55,728 nt of DNA. It comes from an uncultured Christensenella sp. (GTDB lineage: Bacteria; Bacillota; Clostridia; Christensenellales; UBA1242). The stretch lies in contig CAJUBT010000007.1 of NCBI GenBank assembly GCA_910584815.1, forward strand, positions 1 through 55,728, in the 5' to 3' direction. The notes under the pieces were generated by a model. It did no database searches, was not told where the DNA came from, and was given only the letters and a program-made list of their open reading frames with translations. The position numbers and the translations under genes were made by a program. Below, one piece after another: positions 7,792-17,303 of the stretch. Numbering within the stretch: the stretch's first letter is position 1; the number at the start of each line of letters is the position of its first letter.

Positions 7792-10428
7792 ATGGCAAAA
7801 AAATATTTATATCTATTTAGCGAAGGCAATGCCAAAATGAGAGAAATCTTAGGTGGTAAAGGTGCAAACCTTGCAGAAATGACAAACTTAGGTTTACCTG
7901 TTCCACAAGGTTTTACAATTTCAACAGAGGCTTGCACACAATACTATGAAGATGGTAGGCAAATCAACGATGAAATTCAATCTCAAATTATGGAATACAT
8001 AGGCAAGATGGAAAAAATCACAGGCAAAAAGTTTGGTGATAAAGAAAATCCTCTACTTGTTTCTGTAAGAAGTGGTGCAAGGGCTAGTATGCCTGGAATG
8101 ATGGATACAATTCTTAACCTTGGTTTAAACGAAGAAGTTGTTGATGTTATTGCAAAAAAATCTGGCAATCCACGCTGGGCTTGGGACTGCTATAGAAGAT
8201 TCATTCAAATGTATAGCGATGTTGTTATGGAAGTAGGCAAAAAATACTTTGAACAACTTATAGATGAAATGAAAGAAAAGAAAGGCGTTACTCAAGACGT
8301 TGAATTAACTGCTGAAGATTTAAAAGAACTTGCAAATCAATTTAAAAAAGAATATAGAGAAAAAATTGGGGCAGATTTCCCAACCGACCCTAAAGAACAA
8401 CTTATGGGTGCTATTAAGGCTGTTTTCCGTTCTTGGGATAATCCTAGAGCAAACTATTACAGAATGCAAAACGACATTCCATACAGCTGGGGCACTGCTG
8501 TTAATGTTCAAATGATGGCTTTTGGTAATATGGGCGAAACCTCTGGAACTGGTGTTGCTTTCACTCGTGACCCAGCAACAGGTGAAAAGAAATTAATGGG
8601 TGAATTCTTAATGAATGCACAAGGTGAAGATGTTGTTGCTGGTGTTAGAACTCCAATGCCTATTGCAAAAATGGCAGAAGTTATGCCAGAAGTTTATGCA
8701 CAATTCCAGGAAATTTGCAAAACTCTTGAAAATCACTACAGAGATATGCAAGATATGGAATTTACAATTGAAGATAAAAAACTTTATATGCTTCAAACTC
8801 GTAACGGAAAGAGAACTGCAAAAGCAGCTATCAAAATTGCTTGCGATTTAGTTGATGAAGGTATGATTACCGAACAAGAAGCATTAATGCAAATTGATCC
8901 AAAGAGTTTAGATTCTCTTCTTCACCCTCAATTCGACCCTAAAGCTTTAAAACAAGCAACTCCTGTTGCACAAGCTTTAGCAGCTTCACCTGGGGCAGCT
9001 TGTGGTGCTATTGTTTTCACTGCAGAAGATGCTGTTGAAAGAGGAAAGAAAAAAGAAAAAGTTATTTTAGTTCGTCTTGAAACATCTCCAGAAGATATTG
9101 AAGGTATGCACTATTCTCAAGGTATTTTAACAGTTCGTGGTGGTATGACTTCTCACGCTGCTGTTGTTGCTCGTGGTATGGGTACTTGCTGTGTTTCTGG
9201 TTGTGGCGACATTAAAATGGATGAAGCAAATAAATGTTTCACTTTAAATGGTAGAGTATACAAAGAAGGAGATATTATTTCTCTAGATGGTTCTACTGGT
9301 AAAATTTACGGTGAAGAAATTAAAACCATTCCTGCAAGCACAAACGATGGTGACTTTGGCAGAATTATGGAATTAAGCAACAAATATAAAGCAATGGCAG
9401 TAAGAACTAATGCCGACACCCCATCTGATGCTAAACAAGCAAAGAATTTTGGGGCAGAAGGTATTGGTCTATGCAGAACAGAGCATATGTTCTTTGAACC
9501 AGACAGAATTGCAGCAATTAGAGAAATGATTTGCGCAGACACTGTTGAACAAAGAGAAAAAGCTCTTGCTAAATTAGAACCAATGCAACAAGGCGACTTT
9601 GAAAAACTTTACGAAGCACTTCAAGGCGACCCTGTTAACATAAGATTCTTAGACCCACCTCTACACGAATTTGTTCCTACAGATGAAGCAGATATTAAAC
9701 TTCTTGCAGATTCTCAAGGCAAAACAGTAGAAGAAGTAAAACAAATTATCGCTTCCTTACACGAATTTAACCCAATGATGGGTCATCGTGGTTGCAGACT
9801 TGCTGTTACATTCCCAGAAATAGCAAAAATGCAAACAAGAGCAGTTATTAAAGCTGCAATTAAAGTAACTAAAAAACATCCAGAATGGAACACTGTTCCA
9901 GAAATTATGATTCCTCTTATTGGAGAAATTAAAGAACTTGCTTTTGTTAAAAAATTAGTTTGCGATACAGCAGATGAATTAATTAAAGCATCAGGTCTTG
10001 ATATGCACTATAAAGTTGGAACTATGATTGAAATTCCAAGAGCAGCAATTTTAGCAGATGAAATTGCTAAAGAAGCTGAATTCTTCTCCTTTGGAACTAA
10101 CGACTTAACTCAAATGACTTTTGGTTTTAGCCGTGATGATGCTGGAAAATTCTTAGATTCTTACTATGTAAACAAAATTTATGAATCTGACCCATTTGCA
10201 AGGTTAGACCAAAATGGTGTTGGTAAACTTATGCAAACAGCTGTTAAACTTGGTAAAGAAACCCGCCCAGATATTAAACTAGGCATTTGCGGTGAACACG
10301 GTGGAGACCCATCTTCAATCGATTTCTGCCATAGAATTGGTTTAAGTTATGTTTCTTGCTCTCCATTCAGAGTTCCAATTGCAAGACTTGCTGCTGCACA
10401 AGCAAACATCAAAAATCCAAGAAACTAA
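7792..10428 (+). CDS. ppdK: Pyruvate, phosphate dikinase
   Basis: Interconverts pyruvate, ATP and phosphate with phosphoenolpyruvate, AMP and pyrophosphate in the cytosol; in anaerobes it commonly runs in glycolysis in place of pyruvate kinase. 878 residues, full length. In order: the ATP-grasp nucleotide domain beginning LGGKGANLAEM, the swivelling phospho-His domain GGMTSHAAVVARGMG with catalytic His455 (and Thr453 where the PPDK regulator acts), and the C-terminal TIM barrel with FFSFGTNDLTQMTFG and the GICGEHGG cysteine at about 833. Own promoter and two downstream hairpins make it a single-gene unit. Codon use is less AT-biased than neighbours, as expected for a highly expressed gene. 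AAAGGAG is unusually far, about 15 bases, from the ATG. Confidence 0.98.
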   Translation: MAKKYLYLFSEGNAKMREILGGKGANLAEMTNLGLPVPQGFTISTEACTQYYEDGRQINDEIQSQIMEYIGKMEKITGKKFGDKENPLLVSVRSGARASMPGMMDTILNLGLNEEVVDVIAKKSGNPRWAWDCYRRFIQMYSDVVMEVGKKYFEQLIDEMKEKKGVTQDVELTAEDLKELANQFKKEYREKIGADFPTDPKEQLMGAIKAVFRSWDNPRANYYRMQNDIPYSWGTAVNVQMMAFGNMGETSGTGVAFTRDPATGEKKLMGEFLMNAQGEDVVAGVRTPMPIAKMAEVMPEVYAQFQEICKTLENHYRDMQDMEFTIEDKKLYMLQTRNGKRTAKAAIKIACDLVDEGMITEQEALMQIDPKSLDSLLHPQFDPKALKQATPVAQALAASPGAACGAIVFTAEDAVERGKKKEKVILVRLETSPEDIEGMHYSQGILTVRGGMTSHAAVVARGMGTCCVSGCGDIKMDEANKCFTLNGRVYKEGDIISLDGSTGKIYGEEIKTIPASTNDGDFGRIMELSNKYKAMAVRTNADTPSDAKQAKNFGAEGIGLCRTEHMFFEPDRIAAIREMICADTVEQREKALAKLEPMQQGDFEKLYEALQGDPVNIRFLDPPLHEFVPTDEADIKLLADSQGKTVEEVKQIIASLHEFNPMMGHRGCRLAVTFPEIAKMQTRAVIKAAIKVTKKHPEWNTVPEIMIPLIGEIKELAFVKKLVCDTADELIKASGLDMHYKVGTMIEIPRAAILADEIAKEAEFFSFGTNDLTQMTFGFSRDDAGKFLDSYYVNKIYESDPFARLDQNGVGKLMQTAVKLGKETRPDIKLGICGEHGGDPSSIDFCHRIGLSYVSCSPFRVPIARLAAAQANIKNPRN

Positions 10429-10506
10429 TTTTTAATAGTTATCATTAAAAATAATTTATTAAAAAATAAATAGTACTATTTAAAATTATAAATAAAAAAA
10501 GTAATA

Positions 10507-10543
10507 CAAAAGTAGCACTTTAGCCATCATAGTGCCACTTTTG
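10507..10543. repeat. Long inverted repeat downstream of ppdK
   Basis: A 13-base arm (10507-10519) pairs with 10531-10543 with one mismatch around an 11-base loop. On the plus strand only TTTTGTG follows; on the minus strand a run of seven to eight T follows. It may be one half of a tandem terminator or a minus-strand terminator. Confidence 0.6.
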
Positions 10544-10555
10544 TGTTGCAAAAAT

Positions 10556-10586
10556 AGGTTAATTAAAAATTAATTAGCCTTTTTTT
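10556..10586 (+). terminator. Rho-independent terminator of ppdK
   Basis: AGGTTAATTAA (10556-10566) pairs with TTAATTAGCCT (10570-10580), with one G-U pair, and is followed by a run of seven T. Confidence 0.85.
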
Positions 10587-10605
10587 GCTGTCACCTATAA
10601 ATTAA

Positions 10606-10636
10606 AAAGTTTTTAAGTTTGTAACTTAAAAACTTT
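10606..10636. repeat. Perfect 14-bp inverted repeat
   Basis: Positions 10606-10619 are the exact reverse complement of 10623-10636, separated by TGT. No T-run follows on the plus strand, so it is not an ordinary terminator. Confidence 0.55.
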
Positions 10637-10776
10637 AATATCGTTGTTTATTTAACAAATTTAGTATTTTCTTTAATTTTTTAAATTTATAGTAAAAAAC
10701 TTATATTAGAAAAAAATAAACTCTATAATTAAAAAACAGAAATTATATTTTATTTAATTTCTATTAACTTTTAATA

Positions 10777-10807
10777 AAAAACTAATGCTATTATTACATT
10801 AGTTTTT
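10777..10807. repeat. Perfect 11-bp inverted repeat, possible terminator
   Basis: AAAAACTAATG (10777-10787) pairs with CATTAGTTTTT (10797-10807) around nine bases; ATTTTATA follows. It is the fourth hairpin in a 560-base stretch that has no gene between ppdK and the RF1-like gene. Confidence 0.5.
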
Positions 10808-10942
10808 ATTTTATATTAAATGTTAACTATTATTTTTAGATGTAATAAGGTTAAATTATATGTCAACAAATTTTTTATTTATTTTAAAAACAATACTTTT
10901 TCATAAGCATTTTGGTAAATATAAATGAGGTTATAAAAACAT

Positions 10943-10970
10943 TTGAAAATATAAAAAATTATGGTATAGT
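10943..10970 (+). promoter_or_regulatory. Promoter of the RF1-like gene
   Basis: TTGAAA (10943-10948), 16-base spacer, and TATAGT (10965-10970) with an extended TGG just before it. Transcription would begin only a few bases before the GGAG at 10979-10982, giving a very short leader. Confidence 0.6.
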
Positions 10971-10989
10971 ATTAAAATGGAGTTGATAT

Positions 10990-11955
10990 ATGCAAATTTT
11001 TGAAGATTTGCTTCTTGAACTAGAAGAAAAAAATAAAGAGTATAAAAAACTTTGTGAAATGCTTGAGTATGAAGAAGTTTTAGAAGATAAAAATATGTTT
11101 TTGCATTTAAATAAAAAAATGCTTGCATTGCAACCTATAATAAATAAATTTAATTTAATTAAGGAAACAACAAAAAACATTAACGAATTAAATAATGTTA
11201 TTGCCAACACAGAAGATAAAGAAAAATTAATGTTTTTAAAAGAACTTGAATTTGAAAAGAAAAATGTGGAAGTTTATAAACAAGAACTTTTAAAATTATA
11301 TGCTACGCAAAATGCCAATCATCAAGAAATTTTAATAGAAATTAACAAAAATAAAGAAGAACTTGCTTGTACATTAAGTGAAATTTTAATTTCTTCATAT
11401 TCCGAATATTTAAAAAATAATTTTTGTAGCTATAAAGTTTTTTTGCAAAATAATAGTAGTTTTATATCTGTTTCTGGAGATAATGTTAAAGATTTTTTTG
11501 AATTGGAAAAAGGCACCCATATTATAAAACAAAATAATATGGAAAGTTTCTGCTATGTTTTTGTTTATAGTAATATTCCTAACACAACTTATACCTTTTC
11601 AAATAAGGAGCTTGAGATTACCGCTTGTAGAAGCAGTGGTGCTGGTGGGCAACATATTAATAAAACTGAAAGTTCAATTAAAATTGTTCATTTACCAACT
11701 GGTCTTGTTGGAATTTCGCAAGATGAAAGGAGTCAATTTCAAAATAAACAAAAAGCATTAGAACGATTAAAAGAAAAAGTTTCCACTTTTTTAGATAATG
11801 AAAGAAACAAATTAATTGAAAATCAAAAAAAACAACAATTAAAATTGATTAAAACTATTGTTAAAACATACAATTTAGATGACCAAATTATTGTAAATAA
11901 TGCTAAACAACAAATAAAACTAAGTGCTTTTACAACAGGAAAAGTGTTAAATTAA
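10990..11955 (+). CDS. RF1-like peptide release factor paralogue lacking stop-codon motifs
   Basis: 321 residues against about 360 for RF1. The N-terminal half is a coiled helical domain like RF1 domain 1. The GGQ domain is intact: SSGAGGQHINKTESSIKI with Gly219-Gly220-Gln221, then HLPTGLVGISQDERSQ. The segments before it align with RF1 but have lost its hallmarks: the GGDEA block reads NKEELA, and the HRVQRVPxTES block holding the PxT codon-recognition motif reads HIIKQNNMES. The GGQ glutamine catalyses peptidyl-tRNA hydrolysis on the ribosome. Retention of catalysis without a PxT motif suggests stop-codon-independent ribosome rescue; this is inference. It is unlikely to be the cell's only RF1. 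It lies 170 bases before an SF1 helicase gene. Confidence 0.8.
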   Translation: MQIFEDLLLELEEKNKEYKKLCEMLEYEEVLEDKNMFLHLNKKMLALQPIINKFNLIKETTKNINELNNVIANTEDKEKLMFLKELEFEKKNVEVYKQELLKLYATQNANHQEILIEINKNKEELACTLSEILISSYSEYLKNNFCSYKVFLQNNSSFISVSGDNVKDFFELEKGTHIIKQNNMESFCYVFVYSNIPNTTYTFSNKELEITACRSSGAGGQHINKTESSIKIVHLPTGLVGISQDERSQFQNKQKALERLKEKVSTFLDNERNKLIENQKKQQLKLIKTIVKTYNLDDQIIVNNAKQQIKLSAFTTGKVLN

Positions 11956-12127
11956 AATTAAATATTACTACTTTAAAATACTTAGTTTTTTTAGTTAAAA
12001 TAAATATTATTAAAAAATAAAAACTACGAAATTTTATATTTGTAAATTTTTAAGTTAGTTTTAAAAGCTAATTTATTTTAATAGGTTTATTTCAGTTAAA
12101 ATTTATTAATTAAAAGGAGAGAAAGGG

Positions 12128-14539
12128 TTGAATTCACTAATTTTTAATGTAGATAAACATAAGGCAATTTTATCTAGCGAAAGTTTGTTTTATAAAACAG
12201 AAAACTTTATTAAAAAAACAAAATATGTTACTAACTTAGATTTATTACTTACAAAATTATGTGAAACAATTATTTTCAATGCTAAAAGAATTATTGAAGA
12301 CAGTAAAAATTTAAATGATATAGATTGTTTTTCAATAAAAACAGAAGATAATAAATTTGCTTTTATGTTTAAATTTGGTTTTCAAATTGATGGTAATTTG
12401 AATAAATTAGATGTTGTTTTTTTTGACTATATTTCTAATGCCACCATTACAGAAAAGGTTAGTGAATATGTTACGAACACTCCAAATATTAAGGTAGAAA
12501 TTAAAAAAGATAGAATTCTTGTTAAACTGCAGGATTTTAATAAACTTTATTTAATTTCTAATGTTTCAAATGTAAATTTGCCAAAACTAAGTGCTTTACA
12601 AAAAGAAATTGTAGAAACTGTAGATAAAAATATTTTAGTTCAAGGGGTTGCAGGTAGTGGTAAAACCAATATTTGTATAGATAAAATTATTTTCACTTCT
12701 TGTAAAAACTATAGTGGCAAAGTGCTTTACACAACTTTTAGTAGAGGACTACTTATAGATACTAAGTTGAAAGTTGAAAATTATAAAAAAGATTTAGAAC
12801 AAATTTTGCAACTTTATAGGCTTAATAATATTGTTTTTCTAGATAATAACCACAAAAAAGCATTAGAAAATAGGTTAGGTATTTACTTTTTTAGCGAAGA
12901 TGATGATAAGATTTTTGATAAAATTGAAAGAATAGTTAACTACCTAACAAATAAGGTAGATTATTTATTAATAGAAGATTTATATAAAAATCATTTTTTA
13001 AAAACCCCACAATTTGTTGGTCAAAGTTATTTTATAAACAAATATAGTAAAAACTTAGCTAACCACCAAATAGAAAATAGTTTTAAAAAACTTAACAAGT
13101 ATTCCAAAGAAATTATTTATAAAGAAATTTTTGGAATGATTTTTGGGTTTTGTAAAAATAACGATGCTTTAAGCGAAATTTCTTTGCAAGAATATACTGA
13201 AACCAGAAAAAATAGTTTTAGTAGGCAAGAGTGTGAGGATATTTATAAAATAGCTCAGGATTATAAAAAACATTGTGAAAAATTTGGATTGTTAGACAAT
13301 AACCTTGCATCAAGGCAAATTTTGCAAAAAGTTAGCGATGTTGAATATTCGCTTTCTATTTTAGATGAAGTGCAAGACTATACACAAATAAATTTAAATT
13401 TATTTAAAAAATTAAGTTTAAAAATGTTCTGTGTGGGAGATGCCCAACAGATGATTAATCCCGCTTATTTTAGTTTTGCTTATCTTAAAAATTTGCTTTA
13501 TAATAAGGATGTAACCGATGTTAAAGAACTTACTAATAACTATAGAAACAGTAAAAAAATAGAGGAAATTGTTAGTAGCTTAAGTGAAATTAATAAGCTA
13601 GAATTTGGCACCCATAGTTTTATTTTAAAAGGTAATAGTATAGATAATGGAATTGCTTCCCAAGCTGTTTATATAAAGGACCAAAATTTTATTAATAAAA
13701 TTGCCACAAACAATTTTGATAACATTACTTTTGTTGTTGATAGTTTAAACAAAAAAACAGAACTTCAAAAACTTTTAAAAAATCAAGAAATTTTAACAGT
13801 TAGTGAAATTAAGGGTTTAGAAAGAAATACTATTGTAATTTATAATATCTTAACAAGTAATCAAGATAAATGGAAGGCTTTGGAACTAAACCGAGTAAAC
13901 CACAAACAAGCAGATGAAAATTCAGTTTATAGATATTATTACAACCTTTTTTATGTTGGTATAACAAGGGCAAAGCAAAATATTTTTATTGTTGAAACTC
14001 AACCTATAAAGCAATTTGAAAATTTTTTTAAGCAGAATTTTGATAATGAAGATAGCAATGGTGCAATAAAGAAGTTAGAGGAAATTGTAAGCCGCGTAGA
14101 ATTTTCTCAACAAGAATTTGTTGAAAGAATTAATGAATTTATTAAACAAGAACAATTTGATAACGCAAAATTCACTGCAAACAAAATAAAAGATGATGCA
14201 ACAAGAATTGATTGTTTGCGAACTATTGAAGTTTATGAAACTTTAATTCATTATGGAAAGTTTAGAGAGGCAGGCATAAAGTTTTGGGAATATGGCTTAC
14301 TAGATAAAGCAAAAGAGCAGTTCACTTTGTCAGGGGATACCATTTTAATTGAACTTATTGATACTTGTAGCAAAAATAGTGGCAGTGATTTAAATATAGA
14401 CATTATAAACTATTTTGAAGATGTTAAAGAAAATAAACTTGCAAGAAATATTATTTTAGACACCATTAAAAAAGACTTGCAAACTTTAAAACAAACTTTA
14501 TTTGAAACAAAACAAAATTTTAATAAAGGTAGGAAATAA
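12128..14539 (+). CDS. UvrD/Rep-type SF1 helicase with C-terminal helical repeats
   Basis: 803 residues with a complete SF1A motor: Q-motif-like LSALQKEIV, Walker A GVAGSGKT (173-180), motif II LDEVQD (412-417), motif III FCVGDAQQMINP, motif IV LTNNYRNS, a motif V region EIKGLERNTIVIYN, and motif VI VGITRAKQN (610-618). About 150 unassigned residues precede Walker A. The C-terminal 170 residues look like TPR-type helical pairs (FDNAKFTANKI, FREAGIKFWEYG, LDKAKEQFTLSG). It differs from canonical UvrD, PcrA and AddA in its N and C termini. It starts at TTG with GGAG 7 bases upstream. The next gene begins 2 bases after its stop, so the two are surely co-transcribed. The role, DNA repair, defence or RNA, is not known. 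Confidence 0.85.
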   Translation: MNSLIFNVDKHKAILSSESLFYKTENFIKKTKYVTNLDLLLTKLCETIIFNAKRIIEDSKNLNDIDCFSIKTEDNKFAFMFKFGFQIDGNLNKLDVVFFDYISNATITEKVSEYVTNTPNIKVEIKKDRILVKLQDFNKLYLISNVSNVNLPKLSALQKEIVETVDKNILVQGVAGSGKTNICIDKIIFTSCKNYSGKVLYTTFSRGLLIDTKLKVENYKKDLEQILQLYRLNNIVFLDNNHKKALENRLGIYFFSEDDDKIFDKIERIVNYLTNKVDYLLIEDLYKNHFLKTPQFVGQSYFINKYSKNLANHQIENSFKKLNKYSKEIIYKEIFGMIFGFCKNNDALSEISLQEYTETRKNSFSRQECEDIYKIAQDYKKHCEKFGLLDNNLASRQILQKVSDVEYSLSILDEVQDYTQINLNLFKKLSLKMFCVGDAQQMINPAYFSFAYLKNLLYNKDVTDVKELTNNYRNSKKIEEIVSSLSEINKLEFGTHSFILKGNSIDNGIASQAVYIKDQNFINKIATNNFDNITFVVDSLNKKTELQKLLKNQEILTVSEIKGLERNTIVIYNILTSNQDKWKALELNRVNHKQADENSVYRYYYNLFYVGITRAKQNIFIVETQPIKQFENFFKQNFDNEDSNGAIKKLEEIVSRVEFSQQEFVERINEFIKQEQFDNAKFTANKIKDDATRIDCLRTIEVYETLIHYGKFREAGIKFWEYGLLDKAKEQFTLSGDTILIELIDTCSKNSGSDLNIDIINYFEDVKENKLARNIILDTIKKDLQTLKQTLFETKQNFNKGRK

Positions 14540-14541
14540 CA

Positions 14542-15255
14542 GTGGAAGATAACGAAATTAAAACACTTATAACTACATTTAAGGAATATAGAGATTTAAT
14601 AGGTCCTATAGAAGAAAATCTAAAGGCTTTTTCTGTTTCTTTTGATAGTATAAAAGAGGATATTCAAAGTTTAAATTCTGGCTTTGATGGTTCACTGCAA
14701 GGCAAATTAGATAAAATTTATAGGGAACTTTCATCTCAAGCAGATAAAGCCAAAACTTTATCCGTTGAGGTTGATAAATTTATTTCTTCTACCGATAAAT
14801 ATGCTAGCAGCATAGAAAGTTTGGTAAAAATGTGTTCGAGTATAGAAGATAAACTAAAAACCATAGATAACCTTCAAAATAAAGCAGAAAATCAAATTGA
14901 AAAATTAAACGGAATAATTGAAGAAAAACGCAGAAGTTATGATATTAAACAACTAGAAAAAAACTTAGAAACTTATAATATTGGTGTTGAAAAAGTTAGT
15001 GAATATATTAATAAAGATGTGGCAGATGTTTTAAAAGGCAGCAGTGAAAAAATTAATATTATTCAGGAAAAAAATAATAATATTTTTGAAGCTATTGTTG
15101 GTGAAAAGGAAAGTATAGATAAATTGGTTGAAAGTTATGAACAAAGTAACAAACTTCTTAAAAAAATTGTTGAAGCGGATGATGTTAATGAACAATATAT
15201 ATTTGAAATTTTAGATAAATGGGCAGAAGATAGAAAAGTTAAAACAAAAAAATAA
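14542..15255 (+). CDS. Coiled-coil protein co-transcribed with the helicase
   Basis: 237 residues, almost entirely charged heptad-type helices without membrane segments, for example KLDKIYRELSSQADKAKTL and IEDKLKTIDNLQNKAENQI. No family is recognised. The GTG start has TAGGAAA upstream, inside the end of the helicase gene; the 2-base gap to the helicase implies translational coupling. It probably forms a rod-like oligomer and a complex with the helicase, which is inferred only from the gene arrangement. Confidence 0.75.
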   Translation: MEDNEIKTLITTFKEYRDLIGPIEENLKAFSVSFDSIKEDIQSLNSGFDGSLQGKLDKIYRELSSQADKAKTLSVEVDKFISSTDKYASSIESLVKMCSSIEDKLKTIDNLQNKAENQIEKLNGIIEEKRRSYDIKQLEKNLETYNIGVEKVSEYINKDVADVLKGSSEKINIIQEKNNNIFEAIVGEKESIDKLVESYEQSNKLLKKIVEADDVNEQYIFEILDKWAEDRKVKTKK

Positions 15256-15341
15256 AACTTATTTGTTTTTTCTAATAAAAACTAATTTTTATATATTTAA
15301 AAATATATCTACAAATTGTTTAAGGGGAGGTAAAAAACAAA

Positions 15342-17303
15342 ATGAAAGAAGAATATAATAGTTTATTGGAAAGTATAAAACAAGACAATTTAATTTTGTT
15401 TTCTACTTCTATAAAAAACAATAAATACATAAGTTTTGGCAGGTTCCCAATTCTTTCGTTATGCTATCTTTATAATGCGAAAAAAATTTTAAAAAATTAT
15501 AAGCAGGATTTTGATAATATAAGCGATTATAAAATAGTAGAAGAGCCTTTTGAAATTTATAAAAAATTTAAAAACTATGCTGGCAGGACTTTAAGGCTTT
15601 ATTTAAATGGAGATATTGTAACCCCTCTTGAAATGTTAGCAATTTTGCATAACGATGCTTTATTAAAAAAAGAATATATCACCCAAACAAAAAGTCAAAA
15701 ACAAATAGATAATTTAAAAAGTATTTATAGAATAAATAAACAAAAGATTGAATTAGATGAAAATTCTATTTCAATTGAAAAATCTAGTTTAAACACTTCG
15801 CAAATGAGGTTTCATAAAATAACATTGCTTGCAACCACAACTTTTATAACTGTTATTTGTTTTATTTTTATAGTTTCAAGCATAATAACAGGGTTCGGGG
15901 TTGGTAATAGTCCTTTTTATGTTTATAATCAAACCCAATTGCTTTTGGCACTTAACAGTAATAAAAATTTTGTTATAAAAAATGATATAACTTTAACTAA
16001 TACATCTAACAACTTTAATTTTTATGGAAGTTTAGATGGTGGTGGCTTTACAATATATATACAAAATGTTTTAGATGATTATTTAATTAATAATAATTTT
16101 GGAATTATTAAAAATTTAAAAATATGTTATGGAAATGTAACTTCTAAAAATCAAAACCAAAATGAGATAAATAAAACCATATCAACTTCAACAAGTTTAT
16201 TAGTTAATAATAATTCAGGCACAATTCAAAATGTAGATATTAAAACATCAAAACTTAACATAACTTTTAGTAATTCATCAAACATAATTTTCTTTAATGG
16301 TTTTGCGACAACAAACAATGGAACCATTAAAAATTGCACAATATCATCAAATGTTAATCTAGTTTCTAAAATAGATAAAGATTGTTTTTTTAGTGGTTTT
16401 GTGGGAAATAACTATGCCATTGTAGAAAACTGTGTGTACAATAACTCCTGTTCAATAACAACAAATGAAGTTGATGCTTCAGGAATTGTAAACATAAACA
16501 ATATTAAAGGTTTAACTAATAATTGTAAAAATTATGCCGATATTTCTCAAACAAGTAGCAGAAATAGGAACTCGCCAAACGCTTCTGGAATAGCAATTCA
16601 TAACTATAGTTTAATAAAAAATTGCTATAATTTCGGCAATATAAAAATAACTTCTAATAACGATAATACTGGTGCACAAGGCATTATTTTCGTTGGTGGA
16701 ATATGCGCGGAAAATTATTCAAATATATTAAAGTGTTTAAATAAAGGGCAAATAACGGCGTTTAGTAAGCGTATATTAGTTTACGCTGGTGGAATTTCGG
16801 CAATTTCTCTTTCAGGTATAGTTAATAATTTTATACTTTCTCCAACCATAAAAGATTGTGGAGTAAACTGCACAATTGATGTTAAAACAGAAGATGAAAA
16901 TGCTAGCGAGGAAAAGTTTACTCTTGCTTCGGCAGGTGCAATAAGTGGTAGATTTGAAGGTATTTATATTGACGATGAATTATATCGTGGAGTATTAGAA
17001 AATTGTTATACTATTGTTAACTTTAAAAATGTTTATGATGATTATGCAGAAATAAAATATTCGTTTTCATCTTGTATAGGAGTAACTACTACCTTTTTAT
17101 TATCCGAGCCTTTTAACCCAATTAATAATTATTGTTTAATACAGAACGATGTGCCAAACAAAATTGGGGGGTTAGTGCATAATGGTATATTAAAAAGGCC
17201 AGGTGAATTGGGTATTGATATTGAAAGCAGATATGCCGATGGAATTATGGGCTATGAAACCCCAGAAGATATTATGAATTTGGAGGTTTATTGGAGTGAA
17301 TAG
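15342..17303 (+). CDS. Single-pass membrane protein with GLUG-like beta-helix ectodomain
   Basis: 653 residues. Residues 1-155 form a soluble helical domain of unknown family, one membrane span follows at about 159-182, and the rest is an Asn/Ser/Thr-rich domain with repeated turns such as NNGTIKNCTISSN, NYAIVENCVYNN, NYSLIKNCYNFGN and NYSNILKCLNKG. These resemble GLUG-type beta-helix repeats of surface proteins. The N terminus is likely cytoplasmic and the beta-helix outside. AAGGGGAGG precedes the ATG. It sits 86 bases after the coiled-coil gene and overlaps the next gene by 8 bases, suggesting the operon links a cytoplasmic helicase to an envelope protein. Confidence 0.72.
   Translation: MKEEYNSLLESIKQDNLILFSTSIKNNKYISFGRFPILSLCYLYNAKKILKNYKQDFDNISDYKIVEEPFEIYKKFKNYAGRTLRLYLNGDIVTPLEMLAILHNDALLKKEYITQTKSQKQIDNLKSIYRINKQKIELDENSISIEKSSLNTSQMRFHKITLLATTTFITVICFIFIVSSIITGFGVGNSPFYVYNQTQLLLALNSNKNFVIKNDITLTNTSNNFNFYGSLDGGGFTIYIQNVLDDYLINNNFGIIKNLKICYGNVTSKNQNQNEINKTISTSTSLLVNNNSGTIQNVDIKTSKLNITFSNSSNIIFFNGFATTNNGTIKNCTISSNVNLVSKIDKDCFFSGFVGNNYAIVENCVYNNSCSITTNEVDASGIVNINNIKGLTNNCKNYADISQTSSRNRNSPNASGIAIHNYSLIKNCYNFGNIKITSNNDNTGAQGIIFVGGICAENYSNILKCLNKGQITAFSKRILVYAGGISAISLSGIVNNFILSPTIKDCGVNCTIDVKTEDENASEEKFTLASAGAISGRFEGIYIDDELYRGVLENCYTIVNFKNVYDDYAEIKYSFSSCIGVTTTFLLSEPFNPINNYCLIQNDVPNKIGGLVHNGILKRPGELGIDIESRYADGIMGYETPEDIMNLEVYWSE

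Noticed and set aside
10507..10543. Riboswitch or attenuator of the RF1-like gene
   Set aside because: It lies about 400 bases before the RF1-like promoter and is separated from it by a ppdK terminator.
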